Positions 1 through 10,387 are shown, counted from the first letter of the stretch. The stretch is 64,000 nt of DNA from Blastobasis lacticolella (GCA_905147135.1 LR990053.1:18364501-18428500), one strand, 5' to 3'. Numbers and translations are program-made. Notes: a model not told the origin generated them from the sequence alone.

Positions 1-817
1 CAAAGGTCCTAAGCACCATAGACCGCAAGGACGTATGGAAGAGCAAGGAGCTACATGGGCGGTTCTACAGGGCCTTGACAGGACCCGATGTAGATCTGCT
101 CGCCTCGGTGAACTGGCTACGCTTTGGTGATCTTTTCGGGGAAACAGAGGGGTTTGTTTGTGCAATTGCTGACGAGGTTGTCATGACGAACAACTACCGG
201 AGGTATATCCTGAAGGACGGTACGGTTGACATTTGTCGTGCATGTCGCTGCCCTGGAGAGTCACTCAGGCATATTACATCCGGCTGTGGTCGTCTTGCTA
301 ATGGTGAGTACTTGCACAGACATAACCTGGTAGCCAGGATTATTCACCAGCAACTTGCTCTTCAATATGGTCTTGTGGAGTCTGAGGTGCCATATTATAA
401 ATACGTGCCAGCGCCAGTTCTTGAAAATGGTCTTGCCACGCTCTATTGGGATCGATATGTGATCACGGACAGGACTATTGTAGCCAATAGACCTGATATC
501 GTGCTCACAGATCGATCGAAGCGCCGAGCAGTGCTCGTCGATGTCACCATCCCGCATGACGGAAACCTTGTGAAGGCCGAGAAGGACAAACAGTGTATGT
601 ACCTTGAAGTCAAGCTCACGAGGTGACCGCCATGTGGGATGTTGATTCGACGATCATTGTTCCGATAGTCGTTTCAGTGAACGGTCTCATAGCGAAGAGC
701 CTCGACCAACATCTCAAGAGTCTCTCGCTAGATGGTTGGGTCAAGGGCCAGATTCAGAAAGCGGTTCTCTTGGAGACGGCGCGTATTGTCAGGAGGTTCC
801 TGTCTCTGCAGCCCTAA
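1..817 (+). pseudogene. C-terminal end of a restriction-endonuclease-type LINE ORF2 (R2/R4-like), frameshifted
   Basis: The frame is already open at the window edge, so the reverse transcriptase part lies upstream. Codons from base 3 read KVLSTIDRKDVWKSK and run to a TGA at 624-626. About 75 codons in is a CCHC finger, C-x2-C-x8-H-x4-C (CRAC...H...C, near 232-290). It is followed by RPDIVLTDRS...VLVDVTIPHD, a PD-x14-D pattern like the PD-(D/E)xK endonuclease of R2/R4-type LINEs. After the stop the protein resumes in another frame from 623 (TAMWDVDSTIIVP... to LSLQP, stop at 815-817). A single small indel between about 590 and 625 therefore broke one frame. In live elements this domain nicks the target DNA for target-primed reverse transcription. 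That is family knowledge; this copy cannot encode it. The LINE class is inferred from motif layout. Confidence 0.8.
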
Positions 818-890
818 CCGCCGGTAGCTTGGGCCTCGCCCCGGTGCTGGTGGTACTCTAGGTTTAGGTTTTTTATAATATTTATTTTTC
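818..890 (+). mobile_element. 3' UTR of the RLE-type LINE
   Basis: Directly after the stop lies a short GC-rich stretch (GCTTGGGCCTCGCCCCGGTG), then AT-rich DNA. This is the usual place for the element's 3' UTR and tail. The exact end is blurred because the next element, a SINE-A, abuts it tail to tail. Confidence 0.6.
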
Positions 891-934
891 ATATATATTG
901 TAAAAAATTTAGATCTAAGAATGAAAATAAATAA

Positions 935-1192
935 GGAGAATAATAATAAATATTCGTGGACAAATTCACACAGCGCCATCTAGCCCCAAACTAAGCAAAG
1001 CTTGTACTATGGGTGCTAGATAACTGATATACTTCTTAAATACTTTTAAATACATACTTATTATACATAGAACACCCAGACCCGTAACAGAAATTAAAAT
1101 TCATCATTTCAATTTCTGCCCGGCCGGGAATCGAACCCGGGACCTCTTGCGTGGCAGACCATTGTTGACCATTGAACCACACAGGTCGTCAA
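935..1192 (-). mobile_element. SINE-A, near full length
   Basis: On the minus strand it begins with a tRNA-like head: GACCTGTGTGGTTCAATGG (box A-like), then a box B GGTTCGATTCC inside GGTCCCGGGTTCGATTCC. It continues with a body containing TTAATTTCTGTTACGGGTCT and ends TGTGAATTTGTCCACGAATA with an A/T-rich tail. The same sequence recurs at 2241-2740, 4086-4318, 23299-23545, 37885-38012, 54471-54557 and 62820-63060. Boxes A and B would serve RNA polymerase III (family knowledge). Confidence 0.88.
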
Positions 1193-1242
1193 ATGTGTTT
1201 TAAACTTAAATAAAGAGTTTACATATATACCATCATCATCAT

Positions 1243-1440
1243 AATCATAATCATATCAGCCGAAAGATGCCCACTACTGGGCATAGGCCTCACCCAGAGA
1301 TCTCTATAAAGGCCGGTCTTGTGCCTTCCGCATCCAGCTGGTACTTGCGATCTTTACCAGATCGTCGGTCCACCTTGTGGGAGGCCTACCCACGCGTCGT
1401 CTTCCGGTACGGCCTACCCACGCGTCGTCTTCCGGTACGT
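1243..1440 (-). pseudogene. RTE-like LINE ORF2 C-terminus and (ATG)n-type tail
   Basis: Minus-strand codons read PTRWTDDLVKIASTSWMRKA, then, past one stop, RSLGEAYAQ, and finally WASFG followed by a stop. This is the usual C-terminal end of RTE-like LINE proteins in Lepidoptera. The 3' end runs into an ATG/ATT microsatellite (CATCATCATCATAATCATAA on the plus strand at 1231-1250). A 28-bp unit is duplicated inside it at 1383-1438. Two in-frame stops show it is dead. A second copy lies at 1918-2235 in the opposite orientation. Confidence 0.72.
1383..1438. repeat. 28-bp perfect tandem duplication
   Basis: The 28 bases starting GGCCTACCCACGCGTCG at 1383-1410 are repeated exactly at 1411-1438, inside the RTE-like LINE remnant. 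The two units are identical, so the duplication is younger than the element's decay. Confidence 0.9.
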
Positions 1441-1914
1441 GAAGATACATACAAAAAAATCGTGAAGATGAAGATCAACAAGCAAACTCAGCACACATTC
1501 ATCTGAGCTCCGAGCATTTTTTCCGTCGTCATTGTAATTATAATCCATTATCTTTACCCCTGCTACATTAATCATAATTAGTTTTTAATTCCCCTTCGTC
1601 TTTGAAACATCTGCGCGGTGGCTGAGCTAATGGGGGCCCAAGAATAATATAGCTTTCGGCCATTGCCATTATATAATAATGGAAATAATTATGCCCATAA
1701 TAATTACCCTCGTTATCCTACTCTGAAACGATGTAAGCTAAGTTCTGCGAACTCAGCTATCATATAGAGTACCTACCTCTGGGACTTGGTCGCCCTGTTT
1801 GTACGTGTTTCCGTTAGGGGACATATAAATTAATTTTAATATAATGAATATGAATAAAACTCTCACTGTCACCCAAAGGGCGATGAAAAGGACTATGTTC
1901 GGAGTCGCGATCGA
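1441..1914. other. No gene seen
   Basis: This is AT-rich DNA between the two opposed RTE-like LINE ends. I recognise no coding frame, RNA gene or repeat in it. Confidence 0.5.
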
Positions 1915-1917
1915 ATC

Positions 1918-2235
1918 AGGAATTAGGAGATCCGCGAGCGAACTAAAGTTACCGACATAGCCCGAAGGATTTCCAAGCTTAAGTGGCAGTGGGCATATAG
2001 CTCGCAGAACAGATGATCGATGGAGCAATAAAGTAGAACGGCATCCACTTACCGGAAGACGCAGCGTGGATAGACCTCCCACTAGGTGGACTGACGACCT
2101 GATAAAGATCGCAGGTACTAGCTGGATGTGAAAGGCTTGTGAAAGCCTATGAAGAGGTCTCGGGGGGATTCCTATGCCCGTCAGCTGGGAGCGTCTTCTG
2201 GCTGATATGATGATGATGATGATGATGATGATGAA
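1918..2235 (+). pseudogene. RTE-like LINE ORF2 C-terminus with (ATG)n tail
   Basis: Plus-strand codons give EIRERTKVTDIARRISKLKW, then after frameshifts and stops RPPTRWTDDLIKIAGTSW. This is the last part of ORF2 in the same family as 1243-1440. It ends in a run of about ten ATG triplets (2204-2233), the simple-repeat tail typical of RTE elements. Several stops (for example after NR and after SWM) mark it as a relic. The two copies point away from each other, about 480 bp apart. Confidence 0.72.
2204..2233 (+). repeat. (ATG)n microsatellite
   Basis: An uninterrupted run of about ten ATG/GAT triplets forms the 3' tail of the RTE-like LINE fragment. Confidence 0.9.
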
Positions 2236-2240
2236 TATTA

Positions 2241-2740
2241 ATATAATGAATACGCTTGAACAAATTATCACAGCGCCACCTAACCCTAAAGTAAGCAAAG
2301 CTTGTGTTATGGGAAGAGAACTCAAAAATTCAATTCGAAATTCAAAATTTATTTATTGATTAGGACATTAAATATCTCTTTCAATCGTCAAAAAGGAGGG
2401 GGGTAGGAAAGTAGGAAGGAAACACACAGTGACACGCTGGCCACCCCATGGCAGCAGCAAACCCACCCCACGCCAGTCACGACCGGACCGTGCCCGGTAA
2501 TGCCAGGCAGAGCCGGACCGCGCTCAATATATTATATAAATATGTCTAGTAAAATTAAGAAAAACCACCTAAAACTACAGCAAGAACTGATAAACTACTT
2601 ACATAGTGTTATTTAAATATATACTTATTATACATTACACCCAGACCCGTAACAAAAATATTATTCATCATTTCAAGTAATCGAGCCCGGGACCTCTGCG
2701 TGACATGTCAACCAACTGAACCACTCAGGTCGTCAAATAA
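2241..2740 (-). mobile_element. SINE-A split by a nested insertion
   Basis: The SINE-A 3' half (ACAGCGCCACCTAACCC...) occupies 2241-2316. The 5' half with its tRNA-like head (CTGAACCACTCAGGTCGTC on the plus strand) occupies about 2585-2740. Between them sits a 260-bp repeat flanked by AGAACT at 2317-2322 and 2583-2588. Joined at that point, the two halves follow the order of the intact copies elsewhere in the window. Confidence 0.8.
2323..2582 (-). mobile_element. LT6 repeat nested in SINE-A
   Basis: LT6 is defined by CTTCCTACTTTCC ... GACGATTGAAAGAGATATTT ... AATCAATAAA and a TTTGAATTTTGA-like tail. Here it is reversed. Other copies lie at 21604-21705, 32800-32915 and 41960-42160. This copy has an extra GC-rich internal stretch (about 2455-2525) missing from the 41960 copy. 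The flanking 6-bp AGAACT repeats are consistent with a short TSD. Whether LT6 is a LINE 3' end or a SINE is unresolved. Confidence 0.7.
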
Positions 2741-4080
2741 CATCTGAGTTTGTTAAAGTTTGTGCCCTCAACATTCCTCGACACTTAAGACTTTTTCATA
2801 GTTGTCCAGTGAATTAGGTTACGATATAAGTAAAGAAAAAGGAAATCTCGCGTAGTAGCATTTTTCTGCGTTCACCGTGTTCACACTGCGCATCGCAAGA
2901 CCCTTACAAGCTCAACTGTAATAAGATATTTTCCCACAAAGTTACGTTTGGCCGCAAGAAGGCCCTACCTGGAAGTTTACAAAGGGATGCTAAGCAGCAG
3001 GTACTAACGTGAAAAATATTCGAGATATTATGTTAATGCTGCGGAGACAGCGGGTCGGGAGGGCGAGTATTTTGATTAAAACTTATAAAAAACTCTTTGA
3101 TACGGAACGTTGGACAAGGCATAGGCGCAGCGAGGCTCGCCATATCAAAAATGTTCAATACACTAATGCCCATTTTCACTAAACATTGGAATCGCTGAAT
3201 TCCGATGCCCAAATTCGTAAGATTTGCGACAAAAATACTACAAGGAAATAACAATCGCTATTAGATAACCCTTAAAGTTTGAGATTTGGTGGTGCTGGTC
3301 CCTAGGCATCGCCTAAAATGCATATTTAGCGTTAAGCGGATTGGTTCGGACCACCTAGTTGCGACCTTTCGGCCGTCTGCGGTCGATCTTCTCGGTATTC
3401 TCTTTAACTAGACGAATATTTGATTATTTTACACGGTGACGAAGTAAATTTTTTTGGAGCCAACTTAATACTAGTTTCAAATGCAAACAGCGACCTGGCG
3501 ATACCTTCACCGGATTCTGCCAGAGCACTGAACTTTTTAATTTAGGTATAATAAATAGAACTTGAGGAGTTTCTATTGTAGAAAATACCGAGTGACATTG
3601 TCAATTGCACTTGACAAAATTCCCTAGCTAAAGATTTTAAATAAACAATAACACAAATGTTCGTGCCAACCTAGTTTCTTTACGAAATTGAAGAGGCTTT
3701 CCGAGACGATTTCCTATTTTCCGGAAGGGTGACTACCTTAAATACAAACCATATGGAGCCACACCGCTGTATCTAAGCAAGACATGCGCAGCTGTCTCTT
3801 CTTTCTGTAGACATGCTCTTCTGGAGCTGTCTGAAAGGTAAAAATATATTTATTATTATCGGTTTTTTGTTCGTTTTGTAAATTTTTGAAATAGGCCGTG
3901 GGAAATTGTGAGAAGTTTCTCCCTTACTTATCTGTGGTATTCATTAGCATGGAATTAATTAATGTAGATTTTTATAAATGGTGCTAAAATAAGGGTGTTT
4001 ACACAGCTCAGACCATACAGGTTCGTAAACTAGCGAGAGCTCTGTAACAAAGAGAATAAAGAAATTAATATAAATAGATT
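2741..4080. other. No gene or recognised repeat
   Basis: This is AT-rich DNA with only short chance open frames. No splice-flanked exon, RNA gene or family repeat is recognisable. Confidence 0.5.
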
Positions 4081-4085
4081 AATAT

Positions 4086-4318
4086 GCTTGGACAGATTCA
4101 CTCAGCGCCACCTAGCCCCAAAGAAAGTAAAGCTTGTGTTATGAGTGCTCAATAACTGATAAACTACTTATATAAGTACCGTTTTTTTAAATACATACTT
4201 ATTAGACATATTACATCTAGACCCGTAACAAACATTCAAATTTCTGCCCGGCCAGGAATCGAACCCGGGACCTTTGAGTGGCAGACCGGCCAACCAACTG
4301 AACCACTCGGGTCATCAA
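4086..4318 (-). mobile_element. SINE-A, near full length
   Basis: On the plus strand it starts at the SINE 3' end (CAGATTCACTCAGCGCCACC). It passes AGACCCGTAACAAACATTC and reaches the tRNA-like head with box B reversed (GGAATCGAACCCGGGACC) and GAACCACTCGGGTCATC. It is more diverged than the copies at 935 and 62820. The segment between box A and box B differs from theirs (GGCCAACCAACTG). Confidence 0.87.
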
Positions 4319-5172
4319 ATTCAGAGAAACACTCATAACAACGTTCATTCAGCAATAGTATCTGTACGAACAGACAAACTTCGCACTATAAAGTTGTGAC
4401 ACGAAACTTGTGTTGCACTGCGGGCCGAGGGGCTACCCAGCGCTGTCACCACATCACCAATTAGGGAGCGCTGTGCGTACAAAAGGCATCATATCAACTT
4501 GCCACCACCATTATAAAATGAGCTAGCATCTCTATGGATGCGAGTACAAAACGGTACCGGTCCAAAGTCTAAACAGGGCGGGTTGAGGCGTTGTCTTCTG
4601 TACTGTGGTTGTGCGACACGTATTATGACTCGAACTTACGATAAAAGGTGCGCTTTACGTCAGATTTTACTTTTTTTAAATGGGGTACAATGATGAGTTG
4701 TGATGAGTTGTAGATCAGAATTTTTACTCGCCAGTCGATCGCAATCCCGTTGGTCTCACCAAATAAAAACACTTCCGACCGCCGAGGACAGAAACTCTAC
4801 TAAGAATATGTACATTAAGTGGCCAATATTTCAGACTAGATACGACCTTCAGCAATGAAGATGCCGAAGTTTGTGTTGAAGTATAGAAAATCATGTCACA
4901 TAGCTCTCTTCAGCGCGTGTCTTGTCCCTCTCGGAGACGGTCCCGAAACTTGTTAAAAATGTATCAATTTAACTTTCCCGCGATAGCGTCGCCGAGTTTA
5001 CGCCGCCCTTTGACAGACCGCCCTCATTCTAATGCCCTATTGAAAAACTTCCATAATTAATCTTTTCTTGTTCTGTTGTCAACTTGGTATTTGCTAGACA
5101 AGTTTTGTAGCTAGTGGCAGTGGTACTGAGATTGAGTTTTGGCTGAGGACCTCAGTAGAAAATTGTATATAA
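4319..5172. other. No gene seen
   Basis: Unrecognised sequence with a few GC-rich patches (for example 4410-4480), no convincing coding frame and no named repeat. Confidence 0.5.
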
Positions 5173-5530
5173 TTATCTTGGCGTCAATAACCCGGTTCTG
5201 CTCCCATGCGCGGTACCATGATCCAGAATTTGGCAGATCAAGTTTTTACAATAGAGCGACTGCCACCTGATCTCCGTGACCGTGGTAACAGTGGAACCTG
5301 GCTATGATGAATGGACAATTTAGTTACCTGAATTTGCAGGTTTCCTTACGATGTTTTCCCTCATAGTACATGAGCATCGGTTGGTGTTTAAATAATGTAT
5401 GTAACTCAGAAACGTCATTCGTAAAGAAAATGATAGCCTATGTTGTGTTTGAGTGTGGGTACATGAAGGCACTGGGTTTTGAACTCGGTACCTCTCGATC
5501 TGCTAGCGATTAGGCCATCGACACTCTCTA
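5173..5530 (-). mobile_element. SINE-B, old copy with altered head
   Basis: Reversed order: 3' end CTTGGCGTCAATAACCCGG, ATGATCCAGAATTTGGCAG, GAGCGACTGCCACCTGATC, AAACCTGCA-like region, CATCGGTTGG, then a tRNA-like head (GAACTCGGTACCTCTCG...AGGCCATCGAC). About 45 bases between the body and the head do not match other copies. Confidence 0.75.
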
Positions 5531-6295
5531 AAACGACATCCATAATTTTATGTGGTAGGACCCTGTGAAACCTAAGGTGTCTGCCTGGGTCTGACGGTAC
5601 CGCCGTCTGATCTATTTCTGCTGCCAAGCAACAATGTCGTCTTGTTATGTCGTTCCGGTTTCATATATAAGGTAGCCAGCGTAGCGCAAATACAAACATC
5701 TTGGAAATAATAAACTCCTCAGAGATGAACTCTTCAAGCTTGACAGAGTCCTTAACAAGGTAAAAGTTTGGAGAGCTATCTCAGATATTGGCTGATAAAG
5801 TTGTAGAACATCTAACTATAAACAATTATTTTGTACGGAAGAAAAGAAAAGTACTTATTACAATCTAACTTCTAAAGTAGACGATAAGTATTGTTGCTAC
5901 TAGAATAAATGTGTTGATTAACTGTTTTTGTCCTTATAATGTTACGCATTTAATTTAATAGACCTCTTCATTTAATGTTTTCATCATAATTTCAGTTCAA
6001 ACTCTCGACTCGGCATTAATAATCGTCATCGTAGCGATAAATTTCGGCTACTGCAAGGGCCCGCTTCGATAGCACTTTTTACTATAACCTTCCATTAAAA
6101 AAAATTATGTTGTAGCTTTATACGTGCGGCGATTACCATATAACCTACACAGCCCGTCAGAAAAAAGTTAATTCCCCTGAGCTCCGTCCGTCTACCCCCT
6201 TCCTACTCACAAAACCTACTTAGTATAGAAGGATACTGACTTTTTCAACATAATAATTTTTCTTTTGTTTTTATCACAACCGGTATCAGAAAAGA
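5531..6295. other. No gene; short LT8-like piece
   Basis: The only recognisable item is CAAGCTTGACAGAGTCCTTA at about 5736-5755, resembling part of the LT8 repeat (see 38700-38885). The remainder is AT-rich and unassigned. Confidence 0.4.
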
Positions 6296-6466
6296 GGTCC
6301 CGCTGAAGGCCCAAGAAGCGATGGTTTGACGTAACCGAGGCAGATGCGAGAGCCAATGGCTTACCACGCGAGGATGCCCTCTTGGGCGAAATGAAGGAGA
6401 ATGAGTCGGAAAACGGACCCTGGCAGAGGCCGGGACTGATCGCTCGGATGATGATGATGATTATGT
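6296..6466 (+). pseudogene. LINE ORF2 C-terminal fragment with (ATG)n tail
   Basis: Codons read RPKKRWFDVTEADARANGLP, then REDALLGEMKENESENGPW, and end in an ATG run at 6449-6462. This is the terminal peptide of a common lepidopteran LINE (usual pattern GRPKKRW-DV---DM-ANGLT). A related remnant lies at 29262-29440. Tail-only pieces with the same CGCTCGGATGAT ending occur near 14930-15010 and 52120-52190. The clade is not certain. Confidence 0.65.
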
Positions 6467-7400
6467 TTTTATCACAACCTTGCAAACTGTTCAATCAGAA
6501 TTCTTGTTCAAGAACAATACAGTCTAGATCAAAAAGAACAACCACCCAACAGAAATTTGAACATGTACACGTTCAAAAGAATGTTTCTCGGCCATAAAAG
6601 GGAGGAAGCTGTATTCATTCCTAATACTTCTCGTTAGAGAGCCGCCGGTATACAAGTATTTCATTGCTTTCGCCGACAAAAAGGCATATGAGACATTTAT
6701 GAAAATGAATATTCGTTAAATCATTCCCAGTGAGCGCGGAAAATAAACGATGCTGTTTCAATTGCTTCCTTTTGAGAAATAGATAAATCTTTATGGAAAG
6801 GAAAGCGTTTGGGTATCTACAATAAAATCGTGTGTGTTTCCCGCTCAGAAACATTCTGTTGAGTAAGTTGGTTCTATTTGTTTTGTGTACGTTGCCAAAT
6901 ATTTACTTTAATTATTTCTAATGATGTTTCTAATGAGGAGTTTCGGCGATATATGTATTAAGTATATAAAGCGAATTACAAAGTACCTGAGTCTTCGTCT
7001 CAAGTTCTTTAACAGCATTCTGTTGACTTTTGACGTTTGACGAGGGCCCGAAGCGCGTCGTTAGAACAACGCCATTTGCGTTGATATAATCCGCGCCCTA
7101 TACATTTTTTACGTAACTCGACCAAATCGCACCTGACCTAGTCCGAATCTGATTAAATAAGAAACTGACTACTTCCGAATCTGTCGTCCTGAGAATCTGA
7201 CCTACATCACCGAGCTCAAATTCACTTTCAAACAACAAAGAAAAACAGCACAGGAACGAAACAGAAAGTGGTATGCTGAAGAATAAGCGAGTGGAAAGAC
7301 CTCCATACCTCCCACCCACAAACAGTACAACAACTACGAAGCACGTCATGACATAGATAGGAATATAACCTAACCTAGTTTAGGTTACGATAAAATATGC
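6467..7400. other. No gene seen
   Basis: AT-rich sequence with chance open frames on the minus strand at 6621-6854 and 7098-7349. Neither resembles a known family. Confidence 0.5.
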
Positions 7401-7404
7401 AAGG

Positions 7405-7560
7405 TCTTTTAAGACTTCGTCCGCGCAAAATTTGTTATTTTACGTTCCGGACCCGTTCCCGCTACAACCACATTGAATTTGGGGATAAACGCTACATAAT
7501 ATTCTAGGTAAGCTACATTCTGCCAAAATTAGTAGTAGTTTTTGCGTGAAGGATTATTCG
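7405..7560 (+). repeat. NR2 dispersed repeat
   Basis: NR2 is marked by GACTTCGTCCGCG, ACGTTCCGGACCCGTTCCCG and, near its end, TTTTTGCGTGAAGGATTA. A second copy is at 26282-26485. A possible opposite end, with the CCCGCCCCGGCTTCGCACGG signature on the minus strand, is at 25790-25832. It is a common insect repeat of uncertain class. Confidence 0.55.
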
Positions 7561-7619
7561 CATTAATAATAATAGTAAGATGAGATAGAGATAAAGATAT
7601 CGGTAAACCCCGATAGTCT

Positions 7620-7795
7620 TTAGGTATTCAAATATTTACTCAAACTCAAATACTTCCCAAACTACTAAACTGATTTAAATAAAACAAGGCTAAAAATAAT
7701 CTTGACTTAACCAGTTTAGGTTTATCAAAATCGGTCCATCAGTTCGGGAGGTACGATGCCCCAGACAGATATACACAGAGACAAACCTATTTTTA
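7620..7795. repeat. NR1-like dispersed repeat
   Basis: It carries the NR1 body pattern: AAATCGGTCCATCAGTTCGG followed by AGACAGATATACACAGAGAC. Related stretches lie at 10388-10680, 16125-16290, 16960-17170, 30290-30490, 31495-31735 and 61140-61388. Confidence 0.45.
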
Positions 7796-7950
7796 TATTT
7801 AGACTAGCCAGGCATTTGACCCCCATCTCACCTGGTGGTAAGTGCCTGGAAGATGATGGAGCATGCCTGTCTGGGAACAGCCTACACTCTAGCCTTGAAG
7901 GCGTCTAACTCCAAACTCGAGGCATCCGTCTTCTTTCGGCGGGGTTAAAA
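7795..7950 (-). repeat. LT5 LINE 3'-end repeat
   Basis: LT5 is marked by CCAGGCATTTGACCCCCATC, TCACCTGGTGGTAAGTG and GATGGAGCATGCCTGTC on the plus strand, so the element reads on the minus strand. A plus-oriented copy is at 47325-47430 and a short one at 52890-52940. Confidence 0.6.
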
Positions 7951-8865
7951 AATCTACTCCATGACTGTGATTTTAAACCGTCCACTTATCCCAAAAGGGG
8001 TATCTCCGGGTACTTAATAAGCAATATGAGCGGTGGTTCAGACACTAGCGAACTTGCCCCTCCGGAATGTCCATTAGCACCAATAAAACTTTTTACGATG
8101 CTCAGCCGTTACGACAGTTGTCCGTTGTTGTTGGTACAGTCGCCCGCGCAGGGGCTATCCAACCCCCACACTACCCATTTGGGGATGTGAGTGAACTTAC
8201 GCCGGCGTACGTATTGATGGTAGCTTGTTTATGTTAATCATCGCATTATGATCTCTGTTTTCTACGTCATTTGATTTACAACGTCGCCCCAGATTTATTG
8301 CGAGATGTAATAGCGATGTTATGTACGATTTTTTATGGTAACAGTCGGAGTTCGTGTGTTGGTCATTTTATCGGCTACAGTTTGGTTATAGCTTCAGAAA
8401 ACATTGTTGGCGGATTCGGTTTGCGTGGATGTGTCGTCTAAAATTATTTTTGGCCTGTGTTTTTAACAAATTTTATTCTTTGTTATTTTTAGGCCACGGC
8501 AGAATATCAGGTCCGTAGGCACCTCTGCGTATCTATGGATCTGAGCTTTGGCCTTTTATCGTTTAGTGTTTATTATTTCTTTTTGTTTATTTTGTTTTTA
8601 GTTACTATTTTTTAACTTTATTTTTATGTCTGTCATAAGTTTGTATCTATTTTTATTTATATTGTTACTTATTAGTTGAAATCAACAAATAAGCAACTCT
8701 GATTGAATAATGAAATCGTCCATCTGTATACAACAAGACAGTTGCTACGAAATTCAAGATGCAAGATTAGTTGCTCTTATAATTTCCCAAGGTGCTCGAC
8801 TTTTTAGACAGAGTCAATGTACGTTCGGCGTGTATCTTTAAAAATTTACACATACTAAGATGCAG
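7951..8865. other. No gene seen
   Basis: No named repeat or convincing frame. The stretch 8100-8200 is locally GC-rich and may be part of an old LINE end, but I cannot place it. Confidence 0.4.
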
Positions 8866-8867
8866 CG

Positions 8868-9085
8868 AACGTTTTACGGTGAGGGAAAACATCGTGATCC
8901 ATCGTAACCATGATTCAATCTGGTCAGGTTCACCTGGTAGCAGGTTCACGGAGCTCAGATGGCAGTCGTTCCACTGTAATTATCTGATCTGCCAAATCCT
9001 GAATTATTATCAAGGCGGACTCCGGGTCCTCATACGCGAAAACACAACCGGAACATTAACTCCAAGAAATTTTTTTTACTCAGAT
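8868..9085 (+). mobile_element. SINE-B, 5'-truncated
   Basis: It starts inside the body (CGGTGAGGGAAAACATCGTG), passes CAGATGGCAGTCGTTCCACT and CAAGGCGGACTCCGGG, and ends ACATTAACTCCAAGAAA with a T-run. The tRNA-like head is missing, as expected when reverse transcription stops early. Confidence 0.8.
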
Positions 9086-9292
9086 GCAGCGTAACTGCCT
9101 CCAATCCCCGTAAACATACATACCGGTTCTCACAGCAAATGTAGGAATGAAATCACCATTTAATTTCCACGAACGTCGTGAAATTAATCAAAACGCCGAA
9201 GCCTTGTGCGGTCCAAAGACGGAGTTGCAAACGCGACTTCCCTTGAATTATTAACGCGAGCTCTAGCCTTCGAAACCTATTAAGTGTTATGC

Positions 9293-9311
9293 ATGTGGTT
9301 TAACTTACGAG
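9293..9311 (+). repeat. Left TSD of SINE-B
   Basis: ATGTGGTTTAACTTACGAG, identical to 9678-9696. Confidence 0.92.
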
Positions 9312-9677
9312 CTCAAGACTCAAGAGCTACGATGGCCGAGCGGTTTAGGTATCCAACTCGTAAGCGAGAGGTACCGGGTTCGAATACCGCTCCGGCCATG
9401 TACCAATGACCCTTTTCTGAGTTACGTATATTAGTTGAATACTAACCGATGCTCTTACGGTTAGGGAAAACATCGTGATGAAACCTGCACATTCAGGCGA
9501 CTGGATTTGTAACAATTATCCAGGTCAGGTTCAACTAGTAGTAGTGTCATGGTAGGTCAGATGGCAGTCGCTCCATTGTAATTACCTGATCTGCCAAATC
9601 CTGGATCATGATCAAGGAGGACTCCGGGGCCTCGTGCGCGAGAGCACAACCGGGACATTAACGCCAAGATGATTATT
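9312..9677 (+). mobile_element. SINE-B, complete, with 19-bp TSD
   Basis: The head GATGGCCGAGCGGTTTAGG (box A-like) and GGTACCGGGTTCGAATACC (box B) is followed by the full body to ACATTAACGCCAAGATGAT. Both sides carry the identical 19-mer ATGTGGTTTAACTTACGAG, at 9293-9311 and 9678-9696. This fixes the element's length at 366 bp, including about 20 bases ahead of the tRNA-like start. A long perfect TSD means LINE-type insertion not long ago. Confidence 0.92.
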
Positions 9678-9696
9678 ATGTGGTTTAACTTACGAG
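9678..9696 (+). repeat. Right TSD of SINE-B
   Basis: ATGTGGTTTAACTTACGAG, identical to 9293-9311. Confidence 0.92.
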
Positions 9697-10387
9697 AAAC
9701 GGCAAGGAACGCTGCTAGAAGGGTTATAAAATGCATCACGCTAGCCTTAAGTATGCCATCGTGCAAGATCTTACGGATAAGAGGCGAGCGGCGACCACCA
9801 AATGGATACAGGAAAATCTGATACAGAATACAAATGTGAGGGTCGCTGTCATCTATTTCGAGGTCCCATCGACAGGAGCAGATAGAAAGCCTAAGAAAGG
9901 TAGGGTTCCGTAACGTGCGCCAATCCAAGTTGAGCGCGCTCCATTAAAGCGTAGTTTCATCATATTTTCATTACGCTATCAAAACCAAAGAAATTTTGTA
10001 GACCTGATCCAGAAACTAATATCGATGCTTGTGGTATTCCATATAAATTTTAGATCCCGTGCAACTTTGAAACGATACATTTTAACAAAAATTTGACAAA
10101 CCATTAGCACATATTATTATATTGGTTTCTGGATCACGTCTACAAAATGTCATTGACTTTCATAGCGTTAAATTGAAAACATTACCAAACTACATTTGTA
10201 TGTAATGCGCTGGAGCACGCTCGGCAAACACTAGCTTTTTACTTTTTAATTTATTTTTATTGCGGCCATACTCTGTGAAAATTTCAATTTTCGTTTATGT
10301 CTCATTGTTCTATATAAAGGGCACGTCTGCTTTGAACGTTCTCCGACGCGCATACCGCTAGTAATTTAAATTCAAACAAACCAATAG
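9697..10387. other. No gene seen
   Basis: Unassigned sequence. A TATA-like string (CTATATAAAGGG, about 10310-10321) occurs before the NR1 repeat. No coding frame follows, so I do not call a promoter. Confidence 0.4.

Noticed and set aside
2204..2233. ATG run as a coding Met repeat
   Set aside because: It is the simple-sequence tail of an RTE-like LINE fragment.
10306..10350. TATA-like CTATATAAAGGG as a promoter
   Set aside because: No initiator at the right distance, no coding frame, and an NR1 repeat follows within 70 bases.
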